Shown one piece after another: positions 41,048 to 50,778 of a DNA stretch of 64,000 nucleotides. The DNA comes from Parietichytrium sp. I65-24A. Lineage: Eukaryota > Sar > Bigyra > Thraustochytrida > Thraustochytriidae. The translations under genes and the position numbers were made by a program. Within the stretch, counting starts at the first letter, position 1. Every line of letters starts with the position of its first letter. The notes under the pieces were generated by a model. That model had not been told where the DNA came from. It ran no database searches and saw only the letters and a program-made list of their open reading frames with translations. Location: NCBI GenBank assembly GCA_012862575.1, contig BLSF01000008.1, positions 186,001-250,000 of the forward strand, in the 5' to 3' direction.

Positions 41048-43012
41048 TCATGCAAGAGAGATCGAGGCGCTGCTGGACTGAGGCTCGCCTTCTTTACCAG
41101 CGTGAACCACCTTTTCGAGCGAAGGGGCTTTGTAGGACCCGTCGGGGGTCGGGTTTACCTCTCGGTCGATATGGGTGCGGCGGCGCGAGCGCACGAAGAG
41201 CCAAGCTCCAGCACCCAGGAGTGCGACACCAGATGCGACACCCAAACCGACAGCGAGACTCACAGAGCGATGGTTGCCGCGGGATGATTTGGTTTGTTCC
41301 GAAAAGTAGTCGTCTATGCTGCTGTCCTCGAAGGTACCTTCTTTACAGATTGTGTAGTCGCTTGTTTGGCTAGCGCCAGGCGGGCAGTACGCATTGACAG
41401 AAGCATCCAGGCACACGCAGTAGGTAGGGGAAGTGGTGGCTGCGTACAGTTGTCCATTCTCAAGGTAATTCTGAGTGACCCACACGTGCGGCTCCTTGTT
41501 GTCGGAGCAGGACTCGCTGCAGTCTCCGCTCGTGGAAGTCTCAATCAGAGTGGCAAACTCGCCCACGAACTGTTCCGTGATGGAACGCGAGTAGACGAGG
41601 GTGTCTTCCGATGCTAAGCGGCGAGCTTCGGTGTATGAATCAGGCGTAGAATAGATGGACTCGAGATATCCACTCTCGACAGTCAGACTTTGAGTCAAAC
41701 GGGATTGAACAGCTGCTGCCGCAACGCTGGAGCTGACTGCTGAGGAAGCAGATAGAGCGCTCTGGACCGGCACCCAGCCTGCGACAGGGGCCAAAGGGCA
41801 AAGAGAAGTAATCTCTGAGAGCTCAAGTGATGAGCCGTCCAGGCCGAACGTGGGAAGGAGATAGTTGCGAATATAGAAGAATACCCCAACCGCGTAACAA
41901 GGTAAGAGCGGGTCAGTGCTAGTAACTTCGGCGGTCGTAGAGTATGTGCTTGCAGCAACGAAGCTCTTGTTCTGAAAACAAGTCCCTGCGATATCATCGC
42001 CCAGCCCCAGAGAATCACGTCGGAGCGACTTCACCGCTCGTTTCAGGAACGCTTTGGTCTTCCAGGCTGTTGTCATTTCCTCCGATGCCGCATTCCGACT
42101 CACGCAATCATTCAATCTTTCAAGCGAGCTAGTTAGCGTCAGTGCCGAAATCGTTGGACCTGGCGTAGCCTCTACAGAAGGGACAGTGTCGTGACCGCCT
42201 CCGTGTCCATGTCCATGTCCGCTTCCCGTGTGGTTTCCACTTCCATGACCGTTGCCGTGTCCATGCCCACTATCAGTATGATTGCCGCGCCCGTGGCCTC
42301 CATGTCCACTCCCCGTATGGTTTCCGCGACCATGGCCATGTTCGTGTTCACTTCCCGTATGGTTTCCACTTCCATGACCATGGCCATGTCCGCTTCCCGT
42401 GTGGTTTCCGCGACCATGGCCATGTTCGTGTTCACTTCCCGTATGGTTTCCACTTCCATGACCATGGCCATGTCCACTTCCCGTATGGTTTCCGCGACCA
42501 TGGCCATGTCCGCTTCCCGTATGGTTTCCGCGACCATGGCCATGTCCGCTTCCCGTGTGGTTTCGGGCACTCTTGCTATCAGAAGCACAGTTCCAACAGG
42601 AGAAGCAGGAACCTTCGCATTGCTCGCTGTCAGACTCGTTGCAGAATGCCCCTGAATAGGAATACAAGTCCTGGTCGCATGCCTGGCAGTCAGATGTCAG
42701 ATTTCCAACATAGTATCCGTTTCCACAGGTTGCGCTCAGTTCAATTACTTGCTCCTCAGCCTCCTCAGCCACCTCACAGTTCCAACACGTGAAGCATTCG
42801 CCTTCGCACTCTTTGTATTGGCTTTTGCTCGAGCAAAAGCTTCCCACGAATGCATACAAACTGTGATCACAAGAGACGCATCCTTGAGTTACATTCACCA
42901 CCTCGAGATCTTCGCTGCACGTTGGCTCGTTGGCGCTCTTTCGCCCGCGTCTTGCGTCAACATTGGCGAGGAATGCAATCCCTGCAAACATGACGGCTTT
43001 GGTGATCTTCAT
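41048..43012 (-). CDS. Type I surface glycoprotein with Cys modules and His-rich NHT repeats
   Basis: A 654-residue single-exon protein. It starts with a signal peptide (MKITKAVMFAGIAFLANVDA). Two Cys-rich modules of about 45 residues follow, each with CxxC, a Tyr-Ser/Ala-Phe stretch and ending C(F)xCWNC, evidently a duplication. Residues about 148-275 are a low-complexity repeat of NHTGSGHGHGRG-like units with nine NHT N-glycosylation sequons and many His. A folded Cys-containing region (residues about 290-575) follows, then one membrane helix (VSLAVGLGVASGVALLGAGAWLFV, about 583-606), a basic stop-transfer (RSRRR) and a tail of about 45 residues. Predicted at the plasma membrane with the repeats outside. 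Metal binding or adhesion would fit but is inference. It is divergent from the nucleotide-sugar transporter. Confidence 0.72.
   Translation of the reverse strand: MKITKAVMFAGIAFLANVDARRGRKSANEPTCSEDLEVVNVTQGCVSCDHSLYAFVGSFCSSKSQYKECEGECFTCWNCEVAEEAEEQVIELSATCGNGYYVGNLTSDCQACDQDLYSYSGAFCNESDSEQCEGSCFSCWNCASDSKSARNHTGSGHGHGRGNHTGSGHGHGRGNHTGSGHGHGHGSGNHTGSEHEHGHGRGNHTGSGHGHGHGSGNHTGSEHEHGHGRGNHTGSGHGGHGRGNHTDSGHGHGNGHGSGNHTGSGHGHGHGGGHDTVPSVEATPGPTISALTLTSSLERLNDCVSRNAASEEMTTAWKTKAFLKRAVKSLRRDSLGLGDDIAGTCFQNKSFVAASTYSTTAEVTSTDPLLPCYAVGVFFYIRNYLLPTFGLDGSSLELSEITSLCPLAPVAGWVPVQSALSASSAVSSSVAAAAVQSRLTQSLTVESGYLESIYSTPDSYTEARRLASEDTLVYSRSITEQFVGEFATLIETSTSGDCSESCSDNKEPHVWVTQNYLENGQLYAATTSPTYCVCLDASVNAYCPPGASQTSDYTICKEGTFEDSSIDDYFSEQTKSSRGNHRSVSLAVGLGVASGVALLGAGAWLFVRSRRRTHIDREVNPTPDGSYKAPSLEKVVHAGKEGEPQSSSASISLA
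42185..42570. repeat. Coding tandem repeat of the His-rich surface protein
   Basis: Variable 30-48 base units encoding NHTGSGHGHGRG-like peptides. Copies differ by small in-frame changes (GHGHGS, EHEHGH), showing expansion and homogenisation within the gene. Confidence 0.85.
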
Positions 43013-45073
43013 TTTGCCTCCACTACTTTGCGAGCTGATGACGAGCAGATCTTTTTGTTTGGTCGATCGGGTTCTGGTGGATTCCGAAACAAGATCTAAA
43101 TCTAGTAGATAGAGATTGGCGACATCATCAGAACCCTCTCCTAATCACATAAGTTCCTACGATGATTTCAAGCGTGGCCGTGGCTCTAAAGGCGTGGTGA
43201 TTCTTTTCAATTCTAGGAAGGTCAGAGAATAAATGTATGATGCTTCTTGAAGGCTTTTGAATAGGTCAATCTGCCGAAGCTGAGCTTTTGTTCTAATCGA
43301 CAGTCAAGTATTCCATCAGTTTACCTGAGTACTCATCGCCACCATTCTCTATCACGTCCTGTCAAGCACACTTCATTTTGCTCTAAATTCAACCTGCGGA
43401 GCAACGACCAGAAAATCAGATTGAAAATCGCAAGTTGCATGGGCTTGGAACACATTGCAATTGCGGACTTTCTTCATTTGATTGGCTAAATGGGCTGTGG
43501 AGGGAGGGGTCGTCATAGATCTTTATTCCAATACTTGGCGAATCCTATTGGACCGAACTTGGCGAAGCATCCTGGCGCTTTGGGGGCTTTCTTGTGCATC
43601 CTTCATCACGCGCGCACGCCGACGCGGTCTCACCGATAACACGAATGTGTACCTCCGCAAACCCGATCCAGCTAGAGTTCGAATTGATGCAAGAGGTTCC
43701 ATCATCGAAATCTTTTAAGGTTAGAACCAGAATGTCGACTCCTTTGAGTCGGCCACTCAGCTGCTGGCAGTGAGCACCGGTCCTCCCTGCCAAATCAGCC
43801 CGATAGCACGCATCTTCCGGGATCGTATGTGTGCGTCGTGAGATCCGTGGCGACTAGACTGCACGCAACCATGACATCGCAGTTGCGTCCGACTCGGACA
43901 GCGCAACACCAACCCGAGCCAAACCAAACGAAAGCAAACCAGACTGAGCCAGCCAGCTGTTGAAGAAAAACTTAAAACAAATTCATGCCATCATCCACAG
44001 GGTCCCAAATGGATCGTTCAGTTTTATTGGTCGAAGACCTGCTGCTATTCCCCGCACATTTGTGCGTCACTACTCTGGTGCTATCTACTGGCTCTAATAG
44101 ATAGGAGATTATCTTCGTGAAGTATGGAGAGTGTGGAGTTGGCTATTTCCCGACCCAAGAAAGTCACCCACTATGACCACGCTATGGCAGGGGTTGCACC
44201 TGCTCACTCTACTCACTGTCGTTCAAGTTCGCCTCCCTTCACCTCCGCTGCAACAGCTGCAACTGCAACAAAGTTATGTTGAAAAAATGTTCATTGTGAA
44301 ATCACGTTCGTTCGTTCACGTTCATTTGGGACTTCGCGAAACAAGTGAGCACTTGCAGCACAGATGCCAATGTAGGATACCCTACCACCGAGCTATATTC
44401 AATAGCGACATTTATTGTTATTGCTAGTACTGACGCCGGGTTCATTTATTCACTATAGTATAAGTTATCAAAGTCAGGTAACGCTAAGCAGAGGCTTTTA
44501 TCAGAAGTCTTAATCAATCAGGTAGTTATGCAAAAGTGGCCCACTCATCATCACTGACCTTTTGACTCCTTTGGCTGTGGGACTGGGGCTGTCAAAATCG
44601 ATCAAAAAGACGTCAAAAGACTGAATCGCACTGCTTACTCATTGTCAGTACCGATATCGAGTTGTGGTGAGCTTGGTGGACACGAGCATTGACGAAAAAG
44701 AATTCTTCGAACTGTGAGTTCACCGTCTGACAGTGCGTCAAATATCAAAATGCCGCGTCACCGGCTTCATTGTCTTGGTTTCGATGCCTATCCCTCGTTT
44801 AGATAATACTCCTACGGTTGGGGCCAAAGTATGCGATGGGTCATACTCGAGGACTGCAGAGGAGGCAAGAGGGAGGGAGCAAAGGGTGTGTGGAGGGTAC
44901 TCGAGTACAGGCAGAGTGTGGGGGGAGGCAGTTGTAGTTGATGAGGTGGGAAAATCGGTACAGGCGTTGAAAGTGGTTCGCGGAGCAGCATTCTTTGAGA
45001 GGTTTGGCTCTGGGAATATCTGGGAGGTCCGACTTTAGCAACTTGGCTGGCGACGGTGGGAGAGAGAGCAAAG
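43013..45073. other. Long divergent upstream region, surface protein / transporter
   Basis: 2.06 kb with no supported gene. Short open frames near 43482-43793 on both strands are not convincing. A GTACC-type word (TACTCATTGTCAGTACCG) is at 44637-44654. Base composition is mostly even, with fewer tandem repeats than other gaps. Confidence 0.5.
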
Positions 45074-46084
45074 ATGTGGAAGCTGGACCGGAGCGCCGCG
45101 GCGGCGCTTCTGTATGCGAGCGTGTCGTTCGTGATGAACTTTGCAAATAAGGCCCTTTTTGCGGACACTGAGTTCGACGCTGTGGTGCTCATGCTCTTTT
45201 TGCAGTTTGTGGGTACCATTGTGAGCTTCTATGCTTTCAACGTACTGGGATTGATCGAGCTCAAGCCGCTCTCAAAGTCCATCATGGTGGAGTTGATGTT
45301 CCCGTCCGTTCTCTACTGCATGAATGTTGGATTTGCTCTCACCTCACTCTCTGCAACTTCCATCCCAGTGTACCAGGTGATCAAGCGGCTCGTGCCTCCT
45401 GTGACTGTTTGTTTGTCGTACTTTGTGCTTGGGAAGACAGAGTCGCTCCCTGTCTTTGCTTCTTGCTTTTTAATTTTTCTGGGAACAATCGTGACAGGTT
45501 ACGGGGACCTCAAGTTTGACCCGAACGCATATCTTTGTGGTTTCGGTTCTGTTGTCTCGCAGTGCCTGTATCTGCTGTACATCCAGCGCGCTGCCATCAA
45601 GCACGATGTAGTGACCATGATGTATGTCAACAGCGTAAACTGTTTGGGTCTTCTCGCCCTACAGGACCTCATGACAGGTCAAATCGTGAGATCTTTGGGG
45701 GATCCAAAGCTCTCCGATCCAAATTTGCTGATACATCTAATCGTGGTATTGATGTTTGGCATCCTCTTGAACTTTAGTTTGTTTTTCTGTACAAAGGAAA
45801 ACTCGGCTCTGAGTACCGCCATAGTTGGCGTGGTAAAAGCTGTATTCACCACTGCTCTGGGCTTCGTTACGTTTGGTGGACAGCCTTTGACCCTATTGCT
45901 CGGGGTGGGTATAGTGCTCAACACCATTGGGGCGTTCATGTACATTTACATCAAAGCACATCCCAACCCAGCCGGATTCGAAAAAGTCCCGACCGCAGAG
46001 ACAGAAGAAACCACGGCAGAGCTCGCAGAGCTTGATGCCGAGAAGGCCATGGCCACGAAGCTCAACCCGGATGACAATCAGTAG
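45074..46084 (+). CDS. SLC35D-type nucleotide-sugar transporter
   Basis: A 336-residue multi-pass membrane protein of the nucleotide-sugar/triose-phosphate transporter family, most like SLC35D/GDP-mannose-type antiporters, which bring activated sugars into the Golgi for glycosylation. About ten hydrophobic segments are visible, with the family's AAALLYASVSFVMNFANKALF start, IPVYQVIKRLVPPVT, and the C-terminal NSALSTAIVGVVKAVFTTALGFVTFGG stretch, where the family's sugar-binding Gly/Ala-rich motif normally lies. The tail is acidic with a lysine, possibly a retrieval or sorting signal. The ATG at 45074 (AAGATGTGG) was chosen; the frame upstream has only a GTG. The sugar cannot be told by eye. 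Confidence 0.85.
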   Translation: MWKLDRSAAAALLYASVSFVMNFANKALFADTEFDAVVLMLFLQFVGTIVSFYAFNVLGLIELKPLSKSIMVELMFPSVLYCMNVGFALTSLSATSIPVYQVIKRLVPPVTVCLSYFVLGKTESLPVFASCFLIFLGTIVTGYGDLKFDPNAYLCGFGSVVSQCLYLLYIQRAAIKHDVVTMMYVNSVNCLGLLALQDLMTGQIVRSLGDPKLSDPNLLIHLIVVLMFGILLNFSLFFCTKENSALSTAIVGVVKAVFTTALGFVTFGGQPLTLLLGVGIVLNTIGAFMYIYIKAHPNPAGFEKVPTAETEETTAELAELDAEKAMATKLNPDDNQ

Positions 46085-46538
46085 CCTTGCATGTTTTTTC
46101 GCTCACGCAATGCGGAGATTCTGCGTGTACAATCTAATCTTTCCTCGGAATGAAGTGTGATAGCTCTCAGCAGCGCCTTTTTTACCCTCTCTTTCTTTCC
46201 CTTTCTCCCTGAGTCTTCTCCCACCTTCGTATTCAGTTTGGTGGGGGACTGCAGTGATACGTTATGATAGGATTTTGATTACTCGGTAGCTAATGGATCT
46301 TTCGGGCAGCAAACTATACAGTGTTATTACATTATTACAGGATGTTGTGACAGAAGCCAATTCAGCACACAGAGAGCTTCCGAGAGAGAGGACGCAGCAC
46401 AGCACAGCACAGCGCAGAGTGGAGCAGAGCGAAAGCAAGAGCATCAGTGGTCAACCAGATCTACACTCGACGCTGTCAAAGCGGCTCTTGGGCGATTGCG
46501 GTTGCTCATTTCTGTGTCAGATTGGTTTTGGGAAGACA
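46085..46538. other. Gap between transporter and SH3/WH2 genes
   Basis: 454 bases: the 3' end of the transporter gene and the promoter and leader of the next. Contains a CT-rich stretch (46188-46225) and a CACAG pentamer repeat (46392-46414) about 125 bases before the start. Confidence 0.5.
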
Positions 46539-48743
46539 ATGGCACAAGGGAGCACGTGCGAGGTGCTCTATGACTTCCAGGGCGCTGGCAACAGCGACGA
46601 CTTGATAGTTCAAGCTGGGAGCATCGTACAAGTGCTGGAGCGGTATGGGGATGGGTGGTCACGATGTATGTTGATGAATGGGTCTGGGATGACTGGCCTC
46701 GTCCCGGACAACTTTCTTGGAGAAGCGCCCACTGCAAATAATAGTTTCGGCCAAGCAAATTTAAATAGGTTCGGACAGGGCGATAACAATTACATGCAGC
46801 AGCAGCAGCAGTTTCAGCAGCCAGGAATGAATCCGCCGTACCAGCAGCCGATGCACAGCGAACCATATCAGCACCAGCAATATCAGATGCAACAACAACC
46901 ATATCAGCCTCAAGATCCTCAACAGTATCAGCAGACGTATCATCACTACCAAGATCCCCAGCAACAATATGGCATGGAAGGGGGGTACGCACAACTTCAA
47001 GCGCAGCAGCAGAGTTCTCAGGGGGGGGCATCCTACGAAGCGCCATCTGCGAGCGGCCCTCAATATGAGACTTCGTCACAAGCAAGCGGAAATCCTGCAT
47101 ATGAAAAATACTCAAAGATGTTGAAAGCAGGGTTGCCTGAAGGAGCGGTAGCGCAAGCGGCTTTTCGGGATGGTTTGACGCTGCCTGCAGAATTCTTCAA
47201 TGCTGGCGATGGTAGCGCCACCTCACTTCCAAGCAGCAGTGCGCCAGTGCAAGTGGACGAGAGATTTGGTAAATACGCCAAGATGCTCAAAGCAGGGCTC
47301 CCCCAAGGCGCAGTCGAGCAGGCCGCATCGCGGGATGGTGTTGCTCTCCCAAGTGACTTCTTCGAATCCGGAGGCAGCAGCAGTTCTGGCGTGTCGGGCG
47401 GCGTCGGTGGTACAGGCTCTCCGGCGGTACAGATGGACGAACGGTTTGTGAAATATGCCAAGATGTCCAAAGCTGGATTGCCAGATGCCGCAGTGCGACA
47501 AGCAGCTCTGAGAGATAATGTAGAACTTCCACACGATTTTTTTAGCGGGGATCTCGGATCAATCAGCCTAGGAGGAAGCTCGCAAAATGAGCCGGAAGCA
47601 ACCGGATCCGCACCTCCAAACCGACCATCCGGGGCTGCAAACCCACTGCTAGCCGGTATTCAAGGCTTTCAAAAAGGGCAGCTACGACATACTGACGCAG
47701 GTTCTTCAGCTTCTGCGTCTAAAGGAGGCAGCCATGGTCCGGGCGGGGGCGGAGGGGGAGGACTTATATCCGGAATTGCAGGTTTTGACCGTAGCCAGCT
47801 GCGGAAGTCTTCTCCTAGTGGGAACTCACCGAAGGCCGCGCCGTCCTCGTCTGGGAATGACATGATGAGTGAGATCCTGAAGCGTGCAAAGCAGCGTAAA
47901 GCAAACGCAACTTTAGGGCTCGAGGAATCCCATGGCGACTCCCAGAAAGAAGAAGCAAAGCCCGAATGGGTACTGAGGCGCGAGAAAATTCTCACTCATG
48001 GCGTACCTGACGCAGAAGGGGAGAATGGACAACCCTCAAATCAGACCCCAACACGGAAAGCACCCTCTATGCCTGGCCCAGAGGCTACCTCTTCGCCGCA
48101 AGGTAACTCAGGCCCAGTTCCGTCTCGCGCTGCTCCTCAGGCAATCCCACAGCCGATGCAGGAACTTTCACAGCCTCAAGCACCACAGTACAATTTTGTT
48201 CCACAACAACGTGCTCTCGGCCAAGCTGCCAGACCCGTGACTCCAGAATACTCGGATCAACAGCAACGAGGAGTGGAGGAAGAAGCGAGGGCATTGCAGC
48301 TTCCCCCAGCTTCACCGCTGGTAACCCAACCAGCTCAGGGTTCACTCCAGCCCGAACGGTCTTCCCAGATCCCGTTGCGTCAGGCCCCAGCTTTTAATTC
48401 TCACGCCAGCTCCACCTCACAGTATTCGCAGCCATTACAGCCTCCTACTCATGTGCATCAGCATCAGCAGCAGCAGCAGCAACAAGCTTTGCCACCCCCC
48501 TCTAGCAAATTTCAAAGCAACAATAATCGCACGGTTCCGAGTCGCGCGCCGCCTTCCATAGAACAGAGCACCACAGGCAAAGCTCCTCCTTCGAGGACGC
48601 CCCCATCACGCGCGCCTCCTCCACCCGACCCTTCTATGAAACAAGCGGGTAGCACACGTCCTCCTCCGGGACGAGCGGCACCAAGAAGGGGAGGAAATAA
48701 GCCTCCTCCTCCTAGACGGACTCCACCAGCTCCTCACAAGTAA
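46539..48743 (+). CDS. SH3 - WASHC3-like repeats - WH2 - proline-rich actin regulator candidate
   Basis: A 734-residue single-exon protein. Residues about 4-65 are an SH3 domain (ALYDF-type VLYDFQG, DDLIVQAGS, GDGWSRCM, GLVPDNFL). A Gln/Pro/Tyr-rich tract follows (to about 180). Three copies of a repeat occur at about 187, 240 and 298: KYSKMLKAGLPEGAVAQAA, KYAKMLKAGLPQGAVEQAA and KYAKMSKAGLPDAAVRQAA, each followed by RD...LP.(D/E)FF. This resembles the conserved peptide at the C-terminus of WASH subunit CCDC53. Two WH2-like actin motifs follow (LLAGIQGFQKGQLRH, about 367, and LISGIAGFDRSQLRK, about 407), and possibly a third (MMSEILKRAKQRK). The rest is Pro-rich with PPPP runs, typical profilin/SH3 ligands. 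Start chosen at 46539 (MAQGSTCEVLYDF), directly before the SH3 domain; upstream frame looks non-coding. Function is inferred. Confidence 0.72.
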   Translation: MAQGSTCEVLYDFQGAGNSDDLIVQAGSIVQVLERYGDGWSRCMLMNGSGMTGLVPDNFLGEAPTANNSFGQANLNRFGQGDNNYMQQQQQFQQPGMNPPYQQPMHSEPYQHQQYQMQQQPYQPQDPQQYQQTYHHYQDPQQQYGMEGGYAQLQAQQQSSQGGASYEAPSASGPQYETSSQASGNPAYEKYSKMLKAGLPEGAVAQAAFRDGLTLPAEFFNAGDGSATSLPSSSAPVQVDERFGKYAKMLKAGLPQGAVEQAASRDGVALPSDFFESGGSSSSGVSGGVGGTGSPAVQMDERFVKYAKMSKAGLPDAAVRQAALRDNVELPHDFFSGDLGSISLGGSSQNEPEATGSAPPNRPSGAANPLLAGIQGFQKGQLRHTDAGSSASASKGGSHGPGGGGGGGLISGIAGFDRSQLRKSSPSGNSPKAAPSSSGNDMMSEILKRAKQRKANATLGLEESHGDSQKEEAKPEWVLRREKILTHGVPDAEGENGQPSNQTPTRKAPSMPGPEATSSPQGNSGPVPSRAAPQAIPQPMQELSQPQAPQYNFVPQQRALGQAARPVTPEYSDQQQRGVEEEARALQLPPASPLVTQPAQGSLQPERSSQIPLRQAPAFNSHASSTSQYSQPLQPPTHVHQHQQQQQQQALPPPSSKFQSNNNRTVPSRAPPSIEQSTTGKAPPSRTPPSRAPPPPDPSMKQAGSTRPPPGRAAPRRGGNKPPPPRRTPPAPHK

Positions 48744-49680
48744 CTCCTCTTCCATCACGAGCGGGGCCGCCTTGTAGAGTATAGATACCAGAATCGTTTT
48801 GCTCGAGCATGAATACGACAATATGTGCACGTCCTTTTCGTGTGGCTTCTTAATCGTTGGCTTGGTACGAGTGCACATCACGTACGTACAGCCAAGACAA
48901 CCTAGCAAAGGAAGCTGCACCACCACACAAAAAGTTCCGAACAAATCATCTCACACACACCGTCGAAACCAAACTTTTGATAGCTTCTCCTTTGCTTTTC
49001 CATTTCGGCCCCACTTCATTCCACTTGCATGTGTACTGACCGTGAGTGTACACATTACATACTCACACCAGTACCAGGTAGCGGAGCATAACGCAGGTCC
49101 GGCATCGCAGAGCACCTCGCTAAGCAAGGCAGTCTGCGGCCAAGTGAACAAACGCTTTCACATCAGTCCGCCCGTCCGTTTGATGTACCCGGCAAACTAG
49201 TAAAGGTGTCCTCGGCGCGCACCCTCCAGTCGCGCACTGTGAATCCTGGCCAGGGGCTTGTTCGTGCATAACACCATATAACACCGGCAGGTCTGAAGCC
49301 GCAAGCAACTCACGAGGGGCTCGTGTGTGAGTGCACTGGAACGTGGGAATTCGCGGAGTTTTGGGCTTTGGCCGGTGGCAGTCTTGCGCGTTCGTTGCTC
49401 TGATAGTAGCAGCCGCGTTGCGGTAGCTGTCGGAACTACGGAAAGTGCGAGCGACGGGACTTGGTGCTTTGTTGTTCTGTTATTACTTTGCCACGGACGG
49501 ACAGCAGGGCTTGGCGGGTTGTCTCTTGTCTCTTGTCTTTTGTCTCTTGTCTCGCAATCGTAACTGCGTCGCAGAGACTGGGAGAAGCGCCAGCGCGGTC
49601 AGCGACGGTGGGTGGTTCGGAGCGGCGTTCAGGCGGAAGGCTTGGAGCATAATACGAGTCCGATCTTCGGGCTTTGGAGA
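48744..49680. other. Gap between SH3/WH2 and Nudix genes
   Basis: 937 bases with no supported gene. A GTACC-rich word (ATACTCACACCAGTACC) is at 49059-49075 and TGTCTCT repeats are at 49520-49554, about 130 bases before the Nudix start. Confidence 0.5.
49520..49554. repeat. 7-base TGTCTCT array
   Basis: Four copies (one TGTCTTT variant) in the leader or promoter of the Nudix gene. Confidence 0.8.
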
Positions 49681-50778
49681 ATGAACGTGAGCATCGGCGA
49701 GGCGCGCGTGCTGGAAGGGCCGCGACGCGCGTGCGTGGCTCTTTTGCTCCGCCCGGGAGTGCGCGGCGGAAAAGACGTGGCGGAGATGGAGGCGTTCTTC
49801 ATTCTTCGTGCAGCCGATGAAGGCGACAGGTGGGGCGGGCAAGTTGGTCTGCCAGGCGGTCGACAAGAGCGCGGGGAGACAGACGAGGAGACTGTGGCGC
49901 GCGAAGTGTGGGAGGAAGTGGGGCTGGTGCTTCCAGGGCTGGCGGGGGTTCCGAGCCAAGTGCACGACCGGGATGTGGGGCTTGGCGTGGACGGAGCGCG
50001 CCCGGAACGTGAGCACACACATGAACAGGCCCATCTCGTGAGCGAGCAGTCCGCTTTCGAGATGGTTGGAAGGCTGCACGACAGGCAAGTGCTGGGCGGT
50101 AACGACGCTTTGGTGGTATGCTCGTTTGTATTTGTGCAGGTTGGAGATGAGACGCCGCCGCTTAGGCTGGATGAGTCCGAAGTGGCCGCGTGCGGGTGGG
50201 TCCCTCTTGCAGAGCTTCTGAAAGAGGAGTGTGCGGCGCCGCTGGATTTTGACCTTGGCAACGGCTTCTTTGCAAGAGACCACCCTTACATTTTTCAAAT
50301 GGCGAAAAGCTTTTCTTTGGACAAGATGCTTTTCACAAAGGTGGATCTCGGCCCAATCATAAACCCATTATACGTTGCATTCAACCGGCGCGACGAGTTC
50401 TCGCCAGTCCTCTCTACTGCTGAAAGCCCTATTGATGACGATAACGAGAGCCAAATTCGAAAGTCTTTTTTCCTCTGGGGTCTCACGCTGGGGATTTTGA
50501 ACGACTTTTTGCATGACCAGGGAAAGTTTCGGACGACGCGAATCTCTCTAGCAGACCGCCTGCCAGGCAACTTGGGAACCGTGGACCGCATTTACAACTC
50601 TAGGCTACACAACATATTGGTCTTTTGTCTCCGAAAGGCCTATGAAAAAGTCTACGACGAGCCCATGCCATGGAGCGTTTACGTGCATGCATACCCTCTC
50701 TCGGTTGTCGCCGGATCTGCGGTTTTCAGTAGCCTCGCAGTGAAGAAAGGCGTCGACTTTTTGCGCTCGCGGATGTGA
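49681..50778 (+). CDS. Nudix hydrolase, CoA pyrophosphatase-like
   Basis: A 365-residue single-exon protein. Residues about 57-79 match the Nudix box G-x5-E-x7-REVWEEVG (GGRQERGE...REVWEEVG), with the preceding WGGQVGLPGG that is typical of NUDT7/8-type CoA and acyl-CoA diphosphatases. Such enzymes cut CoA to 4'-phosphopantetheine and AMP. The catalytic domain ends near residue 190. A further 175 residues follow, absent from the small family members; they include a hydrophobic segment (SFFLWGLTLGILNDFLH) and a second near the C-terminus (YPLSVVAGSAVFSSLAV). The family motif is certain; CoA as the substrate is inferred. Start 49681 (ATGAACGTG) was chosen over an upstream in-frame ATG at 49612. 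Confidence 0.8.
   Translation: MNVSIGEARVLEGPRRACVALLLRPGVRGGKDVAEMEAFFILRAADEGDRWGGQVGLPGGRQERGETDEETVAREVWEEVGLVLPGLAGVPSQVHDRDVGLGVDGARPEREHTHEQAHLVSEQSAFEMVGRLHDRQVLGGNDALVVCSFVFVQVGDETPPLRLDESEVAACGWVPLAELLKEECAAPLDFDLGNGFFARDHPYIFQMAKSFSLDKMLFTKVDLGPIINPLYVAFNRRDEFSPVLSTAESPIDDDNESQIRKSFFLWGLTLGILNDFLHDQGKFRTTRISLADRLPGNLGTVDRIYNSRLHNILVFCLRKAYEKVYDEPMPWSVYVHAYPLSVVAGSAVFSSLAVKKGVDFLRSRM

Noticed and set aside
43482-43793. Open frames on both strands upstream of the surface protein
   Set aside because: They overlap each other, have no known domain and show no codon-use support; neither has a good start context.
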